Positions 22,630-35,102 are shown, counted from the first letter of the stretch. The stretch is 64,000 nucleotides of DNA from Chrysogorgia sp. JL179-B06 (GCA_035772405.1 JAYKKM010000005.1:1-64000); one strand, 5' to 3'. Notes: generated from the sequence alone by a model not told the origin. Numbers and translations are program-made.

Positions 22630-23588
22630 GTAAGTATTTATAGTGCCTTTTTCTGTTGCCATTCAAAGACACTAAAATATATATAAAAGGTTAAAAAGTT
22701 CGAGAATCAACAATAACATTTTTGAAATAAAAAAGTCTTTAAATGTCGCTTAAAAGTACTAATGGAGGTACAGTCCCTCACGTGGCTCGGTAGATCATTC
22801 AACAGTCTCGGTGCACATACAGAGAAAGCCCGATCTGCCATGGACCTTTGCGCCCTCGAAAAAGTTCTAGGAATGGAAAGTCGACAGGACTGATGCGCTG
22901 ACCGAAGACTTGGCCGAGTTGGAACATAACGGTCGAGTATAGGTCACTAAGGTAGACGGGGGCAATCCTATTTAAGGCCTTGAACGCTACACGGGCCTTC
23001 ACAGGGAGCCAATGAAGTTGGGACGAGCAGCACAATTCTGGACATACTGAAGACGGTCAGTTTACTTGGTAATCAGGAAGGTCATAAAGTATAGCGAGTT
23101 ACAGTTCTGTAGTCCAAGCGAGATGTTATGAGCGCATGAACAACGGCCACTGAGGCTTCAACAGTCAGGTACTTGCGAATTTTGGCAATGTTCCGTATAT
23201 GGTATATTGATGTCTTGACAGTATTGCTAATGTGATGCTGCAATTTAAAATGCGGATCAAGTACTATACCAAGATCACGAACCTTGTCCGAGGGACAGAT
23301 TTCTTCTTCACCAGAAAGTATGGAGAGGGGATACCTGATTTTACATAATTGTTGCTTGTTGCCAATAACCAGAAGCTCGGTTTTATCATCGTTTAGCTTT
23401 AGAAAATTGGAAGTCATCCAAGCTCGAATACCAGACACCGCATCATTTATGATAAAAACTTCATCTTGATGCTGTTCAGATGAACTCGAGTCGAATGAGA
23501 GGAATATCTGAGAGTCGTAGCATGATAATGGATGATGATAATGGTACAAACGCGTCAAAGCTCTGTGAAATAGAGCTTTTATTCCCAA
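22563..23588 (-). pseudogene. Reversed LINE 3' half with (AAT)n tail
   Basis: The (AAT)n run at 22567-22628 is the 3' tail. Minus-strand frames 23082-23588 and 22799-23035 encode the C-terminal part of a CR1/L2-type reverse transcriptase: LNDDKTELLVIG, DLGIVLDPHFKLQHHI, AVVHALITSRLDY, then LHWLPVKARVAFKALNRIAP. The catalytic RT motifs upstream are missing (5' truncation near 23590), and a frameshift lies near 23050. Confidence 0.8.
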
Positions 23589-23737
23589 TCACAGGGCTTG
23601 CATTATTAATACGCGTATCCTCGCCCGCTTACTGCTTGATGCTTTTATAATGATTTTGATATTAAAACTAATACAGTTTTGGAAATCAAGTCTTTTGATT
23701 TACTAACTTTACTCCCGCTTTCTGATTGGCTAACGAG

Positions 23738-23766
23738 CGGTCCGTATGAGAGCGTACGGACCGCGC
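23738..23766. repeat. Perfect short hairpin
   Basis: CGGTCCGTA and TACGGACCG are complementary around TGAGAGCG, just ahead of the frame at 23845. Role unknown. Confidence 0.45.
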
Positions 23767-23844
23767 GAGTTTTAAATCCACACGAAAAAGTTTTTTAAAA
23801 TGTTTTAAAGGCCGCCATTTAAAAAATTCGTAAACAATTACAAT

Positions 23845-24171
23845 ATGTACTCAAACGAAAGCGAACACAGTGACAGTGAATTATATTATCTAACAGAAGA
23901 CTTCACTGTTCCCTCTAACGAAAGTAAAAGTACAGGCTTTTCTTTATCGACTATAAATACTACAGTTGAGGACAAAATCACAAGCAAGAATATTGGCGAA
24001 ATGCAAATGTTTATTGAAAGACAGCGATTAGAAAACACAAAGAAGACAGCATACGATATTAATGTTGTAAAAACGTACTTTATATCGATAAACGCGACAA
24101 GAGAAATACTGCACGAAAACATGGATTTCCTCCAATTTACCAATTGCGTAAAAATGAAGCGAAAGTATTGA
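23845..24171 (+). CDS. Possible first exon of a tyrosine-recombinase-like (Crypton-type) gene
   Basis: A 108-codon frame with an acidic Ser/Glu-rich start (MYSNESEHSDSELYYL) and a helical segment, MQMFIERQRLENTKKTAYDI..VKTYFISI. The latter resembles the N-terminal SAM-like part of eukaryotic Crypton-derived tyrosine recombinases (pattern 'NTKKxTxxDVxxVKxFL'). Soon after INATREILHEN the frame enters an inverted duplication and stops. No catalytic domain is seen nearby, so it is at best a broken piece. The family assignment rests on a short motif. Confidence 0.3.
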   Translation: MYSNESEHSDSELYYLTEDFTVPSNESKSTGFSLSTINTTVEDKITSKNIGEMQMFIERQRLENTKKTAYDINVVKTYFISINATREILHENMDFLQFTNCVKMKRKY

Positions 24172-24241
24172 AATATTACATTTACCATAGCGCCAATGCG
24201 GCGAAGGTAAATTGGAGTAAATCCATTTTTTCGTGCAGCCA
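24108..24241. repeat. Fold-back that duplicates coding sequence in inverse
   Basis: CTGCACGAAAACATGGATTT at the left is mirrored by AAATCCATTTTTTCGTGCAG at the right. The arms of about 33 bp (extending to CCAATTTACC/GGTAAATTGG) surround a 65-bp centre. The left arm is the 3' end of the frame starting at 23845. Confidence 0.6.
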
Positions 24242-25631
24242 TATACCTGCTAAAGAGTAAAATATCCTGGTTTCCAAATTTTTTATGAATGTTCGTAAAA
24301 AAAATTGCCCACCCCTACCTTTGGGTAGCAGCTAATGAAAGAGGAGCCTACGGGTCGCCTCCGGCTACGGCCGGCCAACTTACTTATATAGCTCCCCTGG
24401 CTTTTAGCTAATACTGGCGGCCATTTTGAATAAGGCCTGGTACACAGGAAATTTCAAAAAACGAGCCCAAAATATTATTCTGCGTTCCGCAAGGGGTAAC
24501 AGGTGATGAAATTCCTCGTGAGGATGACCAACCTGATTGACGCCATGAACCAAATGCTCACCCAGTCGAACGCGAAACCACCCACAAACATGAGATTGTC
24601 ATAGCTAAAAAAAAAAAAAGAAAACACAAAAAAAAACGAGGCTAACACGATGTCACAGAGTTAACTAACAGGGTATAGCGAATACCTTGAACCGTTTGGA
24701 GACAGACGACTTCTTGCAATTTTCATAAATATAACGACCATTTGCAGTCTCGCCGATACTAAAGATAGACGTAAATCCCAGCGAGGCTAACGAGGTCTAC
24801 CAGAACTCTCCTGCGGTGAGGGTAACAGAATCCCCTGTGCCAGAGGGTCACAACCATGAGTACAACCACAAACGACTCTGTCCGAGCGGGTGTCTAACCA
24901 GTACAGTACCGGCCGGTGGACACCGTGACCATCAATTAGGAAATAATGGGGACGTGTATCGCTGACCGACCTTATACGTTACGAAGTGAGGACACCAGGG
25001 CCAGTGACAACTTAGTGTTCTCCAACGTAACGGGAAGACATGTAAGTAACGGATTCGATAGTAGCGAGCTGAGGCCAACGGGGCAGTTTGGGGGCAAACC
25101 ACAAGGGTTCTCCAACGGAGACAAGTATGTGATGGCTCCGACCGTAGCGAGCGAGGCCGACGGGCCTTTGGGTACAAGCAACAAGGGTAAGTCACTAAGC
25201 AGCGATGACACACACGAGCACCCAGGCATTACGTTAAAACATTCAATACTCAGTAAGAGATAAATCCCGAGGAGGCTTTATATAGCATACATCCCGACGT
25301 TCGAGGGATTTATTTGACTTATTACATGATGAGGCGGTTTTCCAACAAAGTTTTGTCTTTTTTTCCACCTTGGACAAAGATTTTCCTAGTTTTTTCTTCA
25401 TTTCTTATCTAATTAGTATTCATAGGGCTTTATGCTATATAAAGCCGGCGGTACATCAAAGAAAACCGACTAAACATGAAATAATTATATCTTATTGAAT
25501 GGTTTGGCATATAATACGGCCGGGTATTTTACGAGTTTCTCAAGTATTTTTCCGAGCTGGCCGCCGGCGAGGAAAAATGCGAGAAACGAGAAATTGAATA
25601 AGTTTGAAACAGAAATTGAATAAGTTTGTAT
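24242..25631. other. Unresolved repeat-like sequence
   Basis: GC-richer than its surroundings. A 105-codon plus frame (24946-25263) and its antisense frames are composition effects with no recognisable motif. A-rich runs lie near 24609-24640. No terminal repeats were identified. Confidence 0.3.
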
Positions 25632-25805
25632 TTATTTCATTTCCTCGTTTGTTTGTGATACGTTGTCAGACGTTGTTTCTGTTAAACTGTCCATTGCTTT
25701 GAGATATTCATCGTCAAAGTCGTCAGAGTTTAACGAAAATAATAAGGCGTCGTTCATGTCTGTACTTACATTTTCAAAATTAAAAAGACAGTTCGCATCC
25801 GCCAT
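25632..25805 (-). CDS. Short acidic frame, possible first exon
   Basis: The minus-strand frame starts at 25805 (MADANCLFNFENVSTDMNDA) and is rich in Asp, Ser and Thr. It stops after 57 codons in an A-rich tail. It looks like the acidic N-terminus that often precedes recombinase-like or transcription-factor-like genes in repeats of this kind, but I cannot assign it. No splice donor is obvious. Confidence 0.25.
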   Translation of the reverse strand: MADANCLFNFENVSTDMNDALLFSLNSDDFDDEYLKAMDSLTETTSDNVSQTNEEMK

Positions 25806-26862
25806 TTTAGGCTTTGGTTTAAAGCCGCAAAAAAATCCGTATTTTTGTTCTGTTCAGAAGAGGAGAAATACGGATTTTACCATGCAATACGGCCTGGTAT
25901 TTGTTCTGTTCTCGTGCCCTTATATGGAAGAATTACGTCATTGTCATATAATAATATTTAGTTATCACCTGGCAGCCAGACTCCCGGGTCTGTGCCCAAC
26001 AATGCAACTTCATGCCAGTCAACGCTTTTCCTATTATTATGCGCCGGGAAAAGGGGGGTGGTGGAGGGAAGGAGTTCCGCTAGCAAACAAGGTGTTAAGA
26101 AAGAGAGTGAGCCACAGCTCGGGCGAAACTCGAGGTGCCCTAGTCGTCCTGCATAAATTAGGTAAGTGAAGTACGATTGGTCCATGCAACAAGTAGGTGG
26201 AGTTAGGTGGAGTTCCCCCTCGGATCTCGAACAAATACGACAAACTCCACTTGTTCTTAAACTCAGTTATTGTATAAATCCAATTTAATTGGATTACACA
26301 AAACGGTGATCTGGACCGTAACGTATTAACGTTATTATTACACCACGCGAGGTCCTGGGGAGGCGGAAGTGTGAAACGGGCATTGGGTCCCGCGATGAGA
26401 CCCAAGACAGCCCTTTGTATCACATACATGACGATACCTGCACTAGCGGCCGAGAGCTGAGTATCGGCCCGTGTCCCAACCATTTGTTTCCAGAGGCTTC
26501 ACCAGGGGGGTTCGAACCCACTGCGGGGGGGAGGGGGGTACTGCGGGGCCTGGTTGTATGGAAATTGTACAATTCCAAGTTCATATGCGACCAATCGATT
26601 ACGCCCCAGGCCGTCGCGTCCTGATGGAAGGCTTCGTCGTAATCGCGCCAAGCGACGTTACCGAATTGCGTATACATTCGCACGATGAGTAGTTGGTACT
26701 GTAATAGGTCCCTAGCACGGCGAGGGAAGGGGGTAGTCACACTGGACGATTTACGTAATCTGACGGAGTTTTCGTGTTGGTGCAGGGGAGATGATAAGCG
26801 GCCATCAAATGAAATGGTGGGAGGAGTATCCTTCTAGACAGGGTTGCCGAGCAACGATGCTA
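25806..26862. other. Unresolved repeat-like sequence
   Basis: Contains G-rich tracts, a short duplicated GTAGGTGGAGTT motif (26191-26212) and a GGTTCGAACCC box-B-like palindrome near 26508. Overlapping frames on both strands (for example 26037-26483 minus) are unrecognisable. A tRNA-derived repeat is possible but no cloverleaf could be drawn. Confidence 0.3.
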
Positions 26863-27095
26863 CAATCATGCACAAAATATATTGAGACTTTTCACACTCA
26901 CCCCCCTTTTCCCCCAATTTCAATGTTGTGAGGCTAGTTTATGTATCACAAATTCTGAAGTTAGTCTGAAATTGTAGCAGGCACATTGGCAGTGAAAATT
27001 CAGCATAAGAAATTAAGATAAAAGATAGTTATCCCTAAATACAACATTGAAAAATGGGGGAAGGGGGGTTGTCTCAAATATGTTGTGGACGATTG
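26863..27095. mobile_element. Mariner-type MITE, 233 bp
   Basis: The left end CAATCATGCACAAAATATAT pairs with the complement of the right end, CAATCGTCCACAACATATTT. Both arms continue into TTGAGAC, then CCCCCCTT..CCCCCA and TTTCAATGTTGT. TA flanks both ends (26861-26862, 27096-27097). TIR style and TA duplication indicate Tc1/mariner. No transposase. Confidence 0.75.
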
Positions 27096-27097
27096 TA

Positions 27098-28639
27098 GGT
27101 TGACGAATTCACCTGCCATGATGGATACCGCTAACTTATGGGGCACTGGGCGAAAACCCGCGCCAAGGGCCAATAACGATAGCCTGATTAAGGGTGGGCA
27201 GCGCCCCCGAGGAGTAAGCGGGATCTTCGAAATATTTACATAAATTAAAATAATAAATTAACAATAACAAAAACAAATAATCATTTCCAATATTTGAGAA
27301 AAGAATCTACGCTAAGATAACCAGTCTTTGGAGGGCCGTAGCAAGGCCAAATTATTTTTTTTTGGGGGGGCAAGGAAGTTTTTGAAATATAGGGTTTCTG
27401 AAATAGCATTTCCTGTCTTCTGTGAGTAATTTGTGGCAAGTTTAAACGGTTTTAAACTGACAGAAAATCGATCTTTCTCACTACTTCGCTGTGTTTATAG
27501 CGATTTATGTACATTGTGATTGGTAACTACTAGTACTCTCAGTAGTTTTCCGGGAAGTAGGTTTCCCAAGAAAATTAAGACGGGGGCGGGCCTCCTGTGG
27601 CCTGTATGCGAGTTAACGTGTAGAAGCTTTACAAGACAAATATGAATAAAGCTGTTGCTGATATTGTGTCCAGGAGCACAACAATACTGTTTACCTAGCT
27701 CCATTTTTCCAATTAACTCCATATGAATTGCTTCAAAGTTACCCCCCAAGGTACAATGTATTATGGTATTTGCAAAAGGGCGACGACGGCTTGTTCTTAC
27801 GCGTAAATGCATTAAAATCAACCTATAGCTGTCACACTCACGATGCCAAAATAAAGAGAAAAAAAAGACAAGGTGACGCAGTTGAATTAGAGAAAGATAG
27901 GTTTCCAGAAACTGGACAAAACCCTAAGTACGTATTAACTAAATCATCTGCGGCATACAGTTAGACAGTATCAAAGAGCAGGTAACTCAATGGTCGTCCT
28001 CGAAAACTAATCGTCTTTACGAGTGATCAAATGCTATAGGTTACTCTGAGGTATCCATGCACGCAGTCTGTCCAACAAAACAATTAAAAATAAAAACAAC
28101 CTTTCTTAAATAACGCCTATAGTAACTGTCATAGAAACGGTACATATTGCAGGAATTTCAAAACTCCTATGAATCTTTGGCCCTACTGTGACTGTACTGT
28201 CATAGTTAAAATGCCAATCATAATGAACAAAACGTACAGTAAGCGGACCATAAATCAATCCACCATAATAAGAAAGATGGCGGCATATCGATTTTACCAA
28301 AATGCATTGCGAACCTAAACTAGTTATAATAGCAGTTAAAAGAAGTTTGACATGTCAACATCAATTTAATTGATAATAGCTTTCTTCTTACTAATTTTGG
28401 TGTCCTCAAAGCCCGGACGCGACGCCCCAACTCGCAGACTCGCAACTCGCAATATAGCCGACATCAACGTAGGCTACTGCGATTGCCGGTAGTAACATAT
28501 TGCAGAATAAACAAGATTTGTATTTTCCCGCCAATTCGCGCGGGAATTAATTACCGAACGCTCGCCGGGCTATTCCGTCCCATGTGAAAGCTTCGGTGAG
28601 CCAGCCCGGCAAAGCGGGCTAGCCCGGTTTATGTGAACA
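27098..28639. other. Unresolved sequence
   Basis: A plus frame 27728-27964 (Lys/Asp-rich) follows an acceptor-like TTTACCTAG but has no recognisable domain. A GC-rich segment at 28550-28640 (GGCAAAGCGGGCTAGCCCGG) looks like the end of a repeat and abuts the PLE fragment. Nothing else is supported. Confidence 0.3.
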
Positions 28640-29072
28640 CCACCTAAGACCTTCAATTGAAAGGGCGAGCGACACTTGGCCAATATCCGGAAATTAGTGT
28701 CATTGTAAGAGTTGGCGAATTGAGAATTTGACAGGAGCATGTCTTGACGGCATTGTCTTCTTGGCTGTTGGCGTAACTGAACAATTTTTCGGCGTATGTT
28801 AGTAGGAACGTGTTGTTTCATTCTTTCACCAAACCTTTGAGAAGTTCTTCCTACGTAGCGAGATCCACACTCGCATTTAAATTCGTAAATTACAGAGCTT
28901 GATGAAAAAGCAGGTAAAACTTCTTTCGGAGTAGGCGGTAAAATTGTCCTAGTTGAGAAAATGCATCTTAATTGGCTACATATAAGAAAGTATTTTCTAT
29001 ACTAACCTTCAGTTGTTTCTCGAATTGTTCGGGAATGTTACCAATCCACGGTAATTTTAAGTAGACTGGGCA
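28640..29072 (-). pseudogene. Penelope-like element fragment, GIY-YIG end
   Basis: The minus strand gives the connector CPVYLKLPWIGNIPEQFEKQ, then TILPPTPKEVLPAF and the GIY-YIG core SSVIYEFKCECGSRYVGRTS, followed by RMKQHVPTNIR and the C-terminal FRILAKCRSPFQLKVL. Frames are shifted near 28960-28990. This belongs to a PLE lineage distinct from the other copies in the cluster (YVGRT rather than YIGQT/YIGMT). The RT is missing. Confidence 0.75.
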
Positions 29073-29442
29073 TTTGTTAGGTCCATACATAGGTTCTAGA
29101 TTAGGACGAGACATGAATATTTTATCAAGCAATCGGCCACAGCTTCAGAGTGCTCAAATTACCACGAGGGTAGTGGGCGTTGCATTATCGCTAAAGGACA
29201 CATACGTAGCACAATCTACAGACACGTGTTTCGCTGTTCCACAGCTCATCAGTGTAGGTTGGTACGATCTAGATATGGGCATGAGAACTAATTATACACA
29301 AACGATTGCCGGTGCCAACCGCATGTGGGACAATGCGCATATATTTGATTTTCTTGGCTTAGACAATATATATATATATATATACGTGTAGGTTTTGGTC
29401 TACGAAATGCAAAGAGTGCTCAACAACATATAGTTAGAGCAA
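29073..29442. other. Unassigned stretch with short (TA)n
   Basis: A 105-codon plus frame (29074-29391) is open but unrecognised. A (TA)n run lies at 29366-29385. Confidence 0.3.
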
Positions 29443-29461
29443 ATAGATTTTCGCTTACCTC

Positions 29462-29512
29462 AAAACTGGTCTGCTACAACTTGTTTCATCTGTAAAAGAA
29501 TCTTCAGGCAGT
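29462..29512 (-). ncRNA. Hammerhead-like motif, mirrored copy
   Basis: The reverse-complement twin of the motif at 31006-31046, in the left arm of the palindrome. It has the same CTGAAGA / GAAA core and the same TATA box upstream on the minus strand. Confidence 0.5.
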
Positions 29513-30097
29513 GACAATATCGAAAGGGATGACCGCTTATTTATAGGCTTTCTGCCGGAAAGTGGGGGCGTATGTGGGGGACAAAGCATGAGGTCATGGC
29601 TTTGTTTGCGTTGATTACGCGAAATTTATTACGATGACGACACTGTGAAATTATTTCCGCTCTTTTGTTGAGTAAACTATTCTTATTTTTTTCTTTTAAA
29701 ATACAAAATTTTTCTTCTAAACATAAATTGCATCGTTTTGATCCTCCTGTGTACGAAATAGAATGTTTTAGAATTTGCCAATTAATACTGAAATCTTTAT
29801 TGTTTTCTTTCAATGTCCAAATATATTTCGAAAGTTCGGTGTCATTTTCATGCTTTTTATGTTGAAAAGATTTAGTGTGGTTGGCCAATCGCTCTTTGAA
29901 TGTGGTTGCAGTCATACCAATGTAGTGTTTTGTTTCGTTTGTGATGTTTACTGTCACTGTTGCTTTGTATACTATGTCTCTAGTCATGCATTGTTCTTGA
30001 AGCGGGCAAATGGTGTTCTCTCTACAACTGCAATTAGTAGCGTCCCTATCCTGCGGTTTGATGTTCCTAGCTATGCGTGCATTGTGCTTAGTGATTA

Positions 30098-30976
30098 TTG
30101 ACTTTGTTCATTAAACTCCTTTCGTCAGATGAGCAAACTTTTCAGGAATCTGCACCCTTATATCAGAACGCGCTTAGGCACAGCAACTTTAATCATGAAC
30201 TTAGCTACACTCATGATACACCGCAACGACCACGTAGGAATAGGCAACGCAATATCATTTGGTTCAACCCACCATTTAGCAAGAGTGTCAGCACTAACAT
30301 AGGACGTAATTTCCTTAGCCTAATTGACAAACATTTCCCTCCGCACCACAAGCTCCATAAGATTTTTAACAGAAATACAGTTAAAGTAAGTTACAGCTGC
30401 ATGAACAATGTTAAGTCAATAATCACTAAGCACAATGCACGCATAGCTAGGAACATCAAACCGCAGGATAGGGACGCTACTAATTGCAGTTGTAGAGAGA
30501 ACACCATTTGCCCGCTTCAAGAACAATGCATGACTAGAGACATAGTATACAAAGCAACAGTGACAGTAAACATCACAAACGAAACAAAACACTACATTGG
30601 TATGACTGCAACCACATTCAAAGAGCGATTGGCCAACCACACTAAATCTTTTCAACATAAAAAGCATGAAAATGACACCGAACTTTCGAAATATATTTGG
30701 ACATTGAAAGAAAACAATAAAGATTTCAGTATTAATTGGCAAATTCTAAAACATTCTATTTCGTACACAGGAGGATCAAAACGATGCAATTTATGTTTAG
30801 AAGAAAAATTTTGTATTTTAAAAGAAAAAAATAAGAATAGTTTACTCAACAAAAGAGCGGAAATAATTTCACAGTGTCGTCATCGTAATAAATTTCGCGT
30901 AATCAACGCAAACAAAGCCATGACCTCATGCTTTGTCCCCCACATACGCCCCCACTTTCCGGCAGAAAGCCTATAA
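30098..30976 (+). pseudogene. Penelope-like element 2, connector plus GIY-YIG endonuclease
   Basis: A 292-codon open frame without an ATG, because the element is 5' truncated inside the region after the RT. It contains the PLE connector (NIIWFNPPFSKSVSTNIG, HKIFNRNTVKVSYSCM), a Cys cluster (NCSCRENTICPLQEQC) that may bind zinc, and a GIY-YIG domain (IVYKATVTVN ... HYIGMTATTFKERLANH). A conserved C-terminal block follows (ELSKYIWTLKENNKDFSINW). The frame is undamaged to its stop, suggesting youth. The left end of the frame lies in the palindrome spacer and the remainder is in the right arm. Confidence 0.85.
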
Positions 30977-30979
30977 ATA
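30972..30979 (+). promoter_or_regulatory. TATA box of PLE 2 terminus
   Basis: TATAAATA starts 34 nt before the first paired base of the hammerhead-like fold at 31006, immediately after the stop codon of the endonuclease frame. Confidence 0.5.
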
Positions 30980-31005
30980 AGCGGTCATCCCTTTCGATAT
31001 TGTCA

Positions 31006-31046
31006 CTGCCTGAAGATTCTTTTACAGATGAAACAAGTTGTAGCAG
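31006..31046 (+). ncRNA. Hammerhead-ribozyme-like motif of PLE 2
   Basis: Stem I is CTGC (31006-31009) with GCAG (31043-31046). The core is CTGAAGA (31010-31016) and GAAA (31030-31033), with a weak stem II TCT/AGA. Stem III is A-C/G-T with loop AAGTT, and the GTA cleavage triplet is at 31040-31042. All invariant core positions of the CUGANGA...GAAA consensus are present. Stem II is poor, so activity may need a dimer or cofactors. Confidence 0.55.
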
Positions 31047-31069
31047 ACCAGTTTTGAGGTAAGCGAAAA

Positions 31070-31660
<591 letters not shown>

Positions 31661-31942
31661 TCGTATTCCAGGGGCATAACTGTCTAATTACTACAAACTC
31701 GAGCACGTAAAGCAGAATTGAATCGAAATTTATACATTTATTTAATGGTAAGTTGTTTAGTTTACAAGTATCAACAACAGTTAAATTCCCAGAGGCCTAA
31801 AATCTTTTGTGCTACTAAAAACAAAGTGGATTTCTTGGGAAATTCCGAGGTTGCGCTTTTTTTGATACACCCTGTACTTCAGAGTATACAAGAATTAGAA
31901 TATGCTATCACTATTTATTACAATTTGGCAATCTCTAGGGAA

Positions 31943-32828
31943 TTAATTAACGGCAATATCGTTCTTCTCTCTCGTTCCGGGTTTATGCTCAGTCCCCCGG
32001 GAATTCCACGACCGCTTACTCTCTCCGACATAGGTGAAAGGACACGATTTGCATTTAACTTTGTAAACAATCCCTTTCCATTGCGACGTTGTTGGTCGAT
32101 CTTTTGATTTTCTAAAAATATGACCCAAGGTCCGGACAGGTTTAAAAGTTGTTTTTATATTTGCATTGTTCAATTTACAGTCGTTTACTTTGCGATGGGC
32201 TATGCGAGTCAAAATCAAGATATTTGTTCGTGCATGTGCGTGACTTTGCGATACACGCTCACCTCCATCTGACCATCGTCACGAACAACGTTGTTTGTAT
32301 ATAAGAAGGCTATGGACTGTTTATCACCGGACATCGTCGGTCTCTCCAACGTGAATTGAATGTGCGCATTAATTGAATTAAGGTGGTTGTGGAAGGTTTC
32401 GATGTCTCCGCGCTCTTCAATGGTGGCGACGGTATGTGGACGACTCAAATGCGTGTTTGAAGAGCGGAGACATCGAAAACCTTCCACAACCACCTCAATT
32501 CAATTAATGCGCACATTCAATTCACGTGAGCGAGGTTAGCGTGTATCGCAAAGTCACGCACACGAACAAATATCTTGATTTTGACTCGCATAGCCATCGC
32601 AAAGTAAACGAGCTGTTGTGAAAACACTCATGTACAGAGCAAAGTCCTTGCCTTCAAGTACAGAATTACAACAAAGTGAGAAACAACGAGTGATCAACGA
32701 TCTGGAAATAAACGGATATAAAACAGAATTCATCGACAATGCATGTGCATCGCCCCCGAACAGATCTAGTTTGCAAGCACAAGAAGACCCGAAAGGTTTC
32801 GCCGCCATCCCGTATGTCAATTTGCATT
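31943..32828. pseudogene. Penelope-like element 3, folded back on itself
   Basis: Minus-strand frames at 31943-32218 (VRTLGHIFRKSKDRP, GIVYKVKCKSCPFTYVGES: GIY-YIG) and 32215-32493 ([31 protein letters not shown] thumb) face a plus-strand copy. The plus copy begins at the axis near 32430-32450 (RRYVDDSNACL, the RT catalytic YVDD) and continues through the connector at 32618-32820 ([25 protein letters not shown]), where a (TA)n array cuts it. The two arms (about 32185-32425 and 32455-32610) are inverted copies, the right arm lacking roughly 100 bp. Both arms carry stops or shifts. Confidence 0.8.
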
Positions 32829-32830
32829 GT

Positions 32831-32976
<146 letters not shown>

Positions 32977-33055
32977 GTAGAGTGCTGCGTAGACAGTGTT
33001 TTGAATATATAGCAAAGTGAAAAGGTGGTAAACTGCCAAGAATTTAGTGACGAGA

Positions 33056-33090
33056 TACTGACGTTTCGAGCGGAGCCCTTCATCAGAGTA
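33056..33090 (-). ncRNA. Hammerhead-ribozyme-like motif of PLE 4
   Basis: Read on the minus strand: TACT (stem I), CTGATGA, unpaired A, stem II GGGC-TCC-GCTC, GAAA, C, then the GTC cleavage triplet and AGTA, which closes stem I. Stem III is reduced to two base pairs with no loop, as in the motif at 20553. GTC is the canonical cleavage triplet. Confidence 0.6.
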
Positions 33091-33117
33091 AGACGAGATG
33101 AAATAAAATAAGTAGGG

Positions 33118-33127
33118 CTTATATATA
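33118..33127 (-). promoter_or_regulatory. TATA box of PLE 4 terminus
   Basis: TATATATAAG on the minus strand. Its TATAAG part begins about 33 nt upstream of the first paired base of the hammerhead-like fold, matching the spacing in the other two termini. Confidence 0.45.
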
Positions 33128-34915
33128 TGCCAAAAGGGTGTCACAGGTAGAAAGTAGCCAATCAAATGCACGGGAAATAAACTAACTAATAATTAATGAG
33201 ATGGGAAAAGTTAAGTCATTTACTATTTTTACAATCGATCAATAAGCAGACTGAGGGGGTGGGATAAATGACAGGTCCAATATTCAAGGGGATTAGGCGA
33301 TAATAATAGAAACAAAGACTTGAAAATGAATGAGCATAAGCTAATAATAAAAAGTTCATAAGCTAATAATAAAAAGTTCCAAGCAAAATAAAATGACAAA
33401 AAGCTTTTACGAAATTAGATAAAAGAAAAACGTTCGTTAAGACCAAGAGGATGTGTGGTGCCAAGTTTAAAAATGAGACGCTTCTCTTGCCGCTTGCGGT
33501 TATCGTTGCCACCGGAAATGGGAAGGATGGCACAGACTTTAATGTCTGAAACCAAATGGTTGGAGCTGTTGAAATGGCGGGCTACAGGTTTGTCACCATC
33601 ATTGATCCTCACGGAAACGAAGATGTTCAGCAAACCTGTCTGAAAGGCGTCGCCCAGTTTCACCGATGTAGATTTTAGGGCATTTATCGCAAGAAATGCA
33701 ATAAATTATGTTGGTGGACGTGCATGAAAAAGCATGACGGATTGTGTGGTCGAATTTGGGGGCAGTAATAACTGTAGTGGGATTGAGAAAAGGGCATGTG
33801 TTACAGCGGGAACGGCCGCAAGAAAATGTTCCCGCTGGTGCCGAGGTATTAAGTTTAAGGGCACTATGTACTAAGGAGTCACGAATGTTTTTATTACGGC
33901 GAAAAGATACCAAAGGGTTGTCGGTGAAAATGGCTGACGTCTCAGGATCATTTTGTAAAATGTGAAAATTCCGATTAATAATATTTTTAACTTTAAAATT
34001 GAAAGGATGAAATGTTAGAACTAAAGGAATTTTATTGTTTGAAACTCGTTCCAAAGATGGTTCAAGGGCGTCTAAACGGGGGACGAGAAAAGCTTTCTGA
34101 ACGGCGAGGTCTAAAAGGTTGGTAGGGTAACCACGTTGGACAAAAAAAGATCTCATTTCTATTGATTTGACTTGAAAATCTTGGTCGTCGCTACATAAGC
34201 GGCGAAGACGCAAGAATTGAGAGTAAGGGATGGATTGCTTAGTGTGGTTGGGATGAGAGGATGAAAATAGAAGAATAACTGTGGGAGTCAGTAGGCTTGT
34301 ACGAGACCGACGTTTTCAGCGAATCACCATTAATCGAAATTAAAATATCAAGGAACGACACAGAGGTCTCGCTGATTTCCCACGTGAACTTCAGAGCAGG
34401 ATGAAAATCATCAACAAAGTTGATGAACTGCTCTAAAAGGACACGTGAACACGACGCTGTTCCTAAACAGTCATCGATAAATCTTCCGAAAAAATCAGGC
34501 AAGGGACCCGCGTATTGTTCAAAGATCTGTTTTTCAACATAACCAACAAATAAGTTAGCATAGCTTGGACCCATTTGGTGCCCATCGCAACACCACTTAT
34601 TTGTTGATAATGTTCACCATCAAACGAAAAATTGTTAAGGGTAAGCACTAGTTCTGCTAAGCGGAGTAACGTGGTTGTGGAGGGTTCTAAATTAGTGCGC
34701 TGATCAAAGAAAAACTTCAGAGCTTCAAGGCCATCACAATGGGGAATGACGGTGTATAGGGAATGACGGTGTATAAGGACTTGACGTCCATCGTGAAAAT
34801 AAATTTATCGGAACTACTGAAACGTAACTGGTCGAAAATTTGCAAGGCATGTTTAGTATCTTTGATATAAGAAGGCAACTTCTTAACCAAAGGATACATA
34901 ACGTTGTCTAGAAAA

Positions 34916-34918
<3 letters not shown>

Positions 34919-34956
<38 letters not shown>

Positions 34957-35102
34957 TAGGTAATATTTGGCATTTCACTCGATCAAACTACATGTTGAAA
35001 GGATTTATGGTGAAGGAAAATTTCGAGTGTTGGAATACATACATTTTAAGACCAAACCGGGACCAGTTGCGAAAAATGCAACTTAGCGGCCTTCCGGCTG
35101 GA

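Noticed and set aside
24946..25263. 105-codon plus frame and overlapping minus frames
   Set aside because: All three overlapping frames look equally open because of base composition; no motif recognised.
26037..26483. 148-codon minus frame as a gene
   Set aside because: No recognisable domain, and frames on both strands overlap with equal length.
26490..26540. tRNA gene around GGTTCGAACCC
   Set aside because: Only a B-box-like palindrome is present; no A box at the right distance and no cloverleaf.
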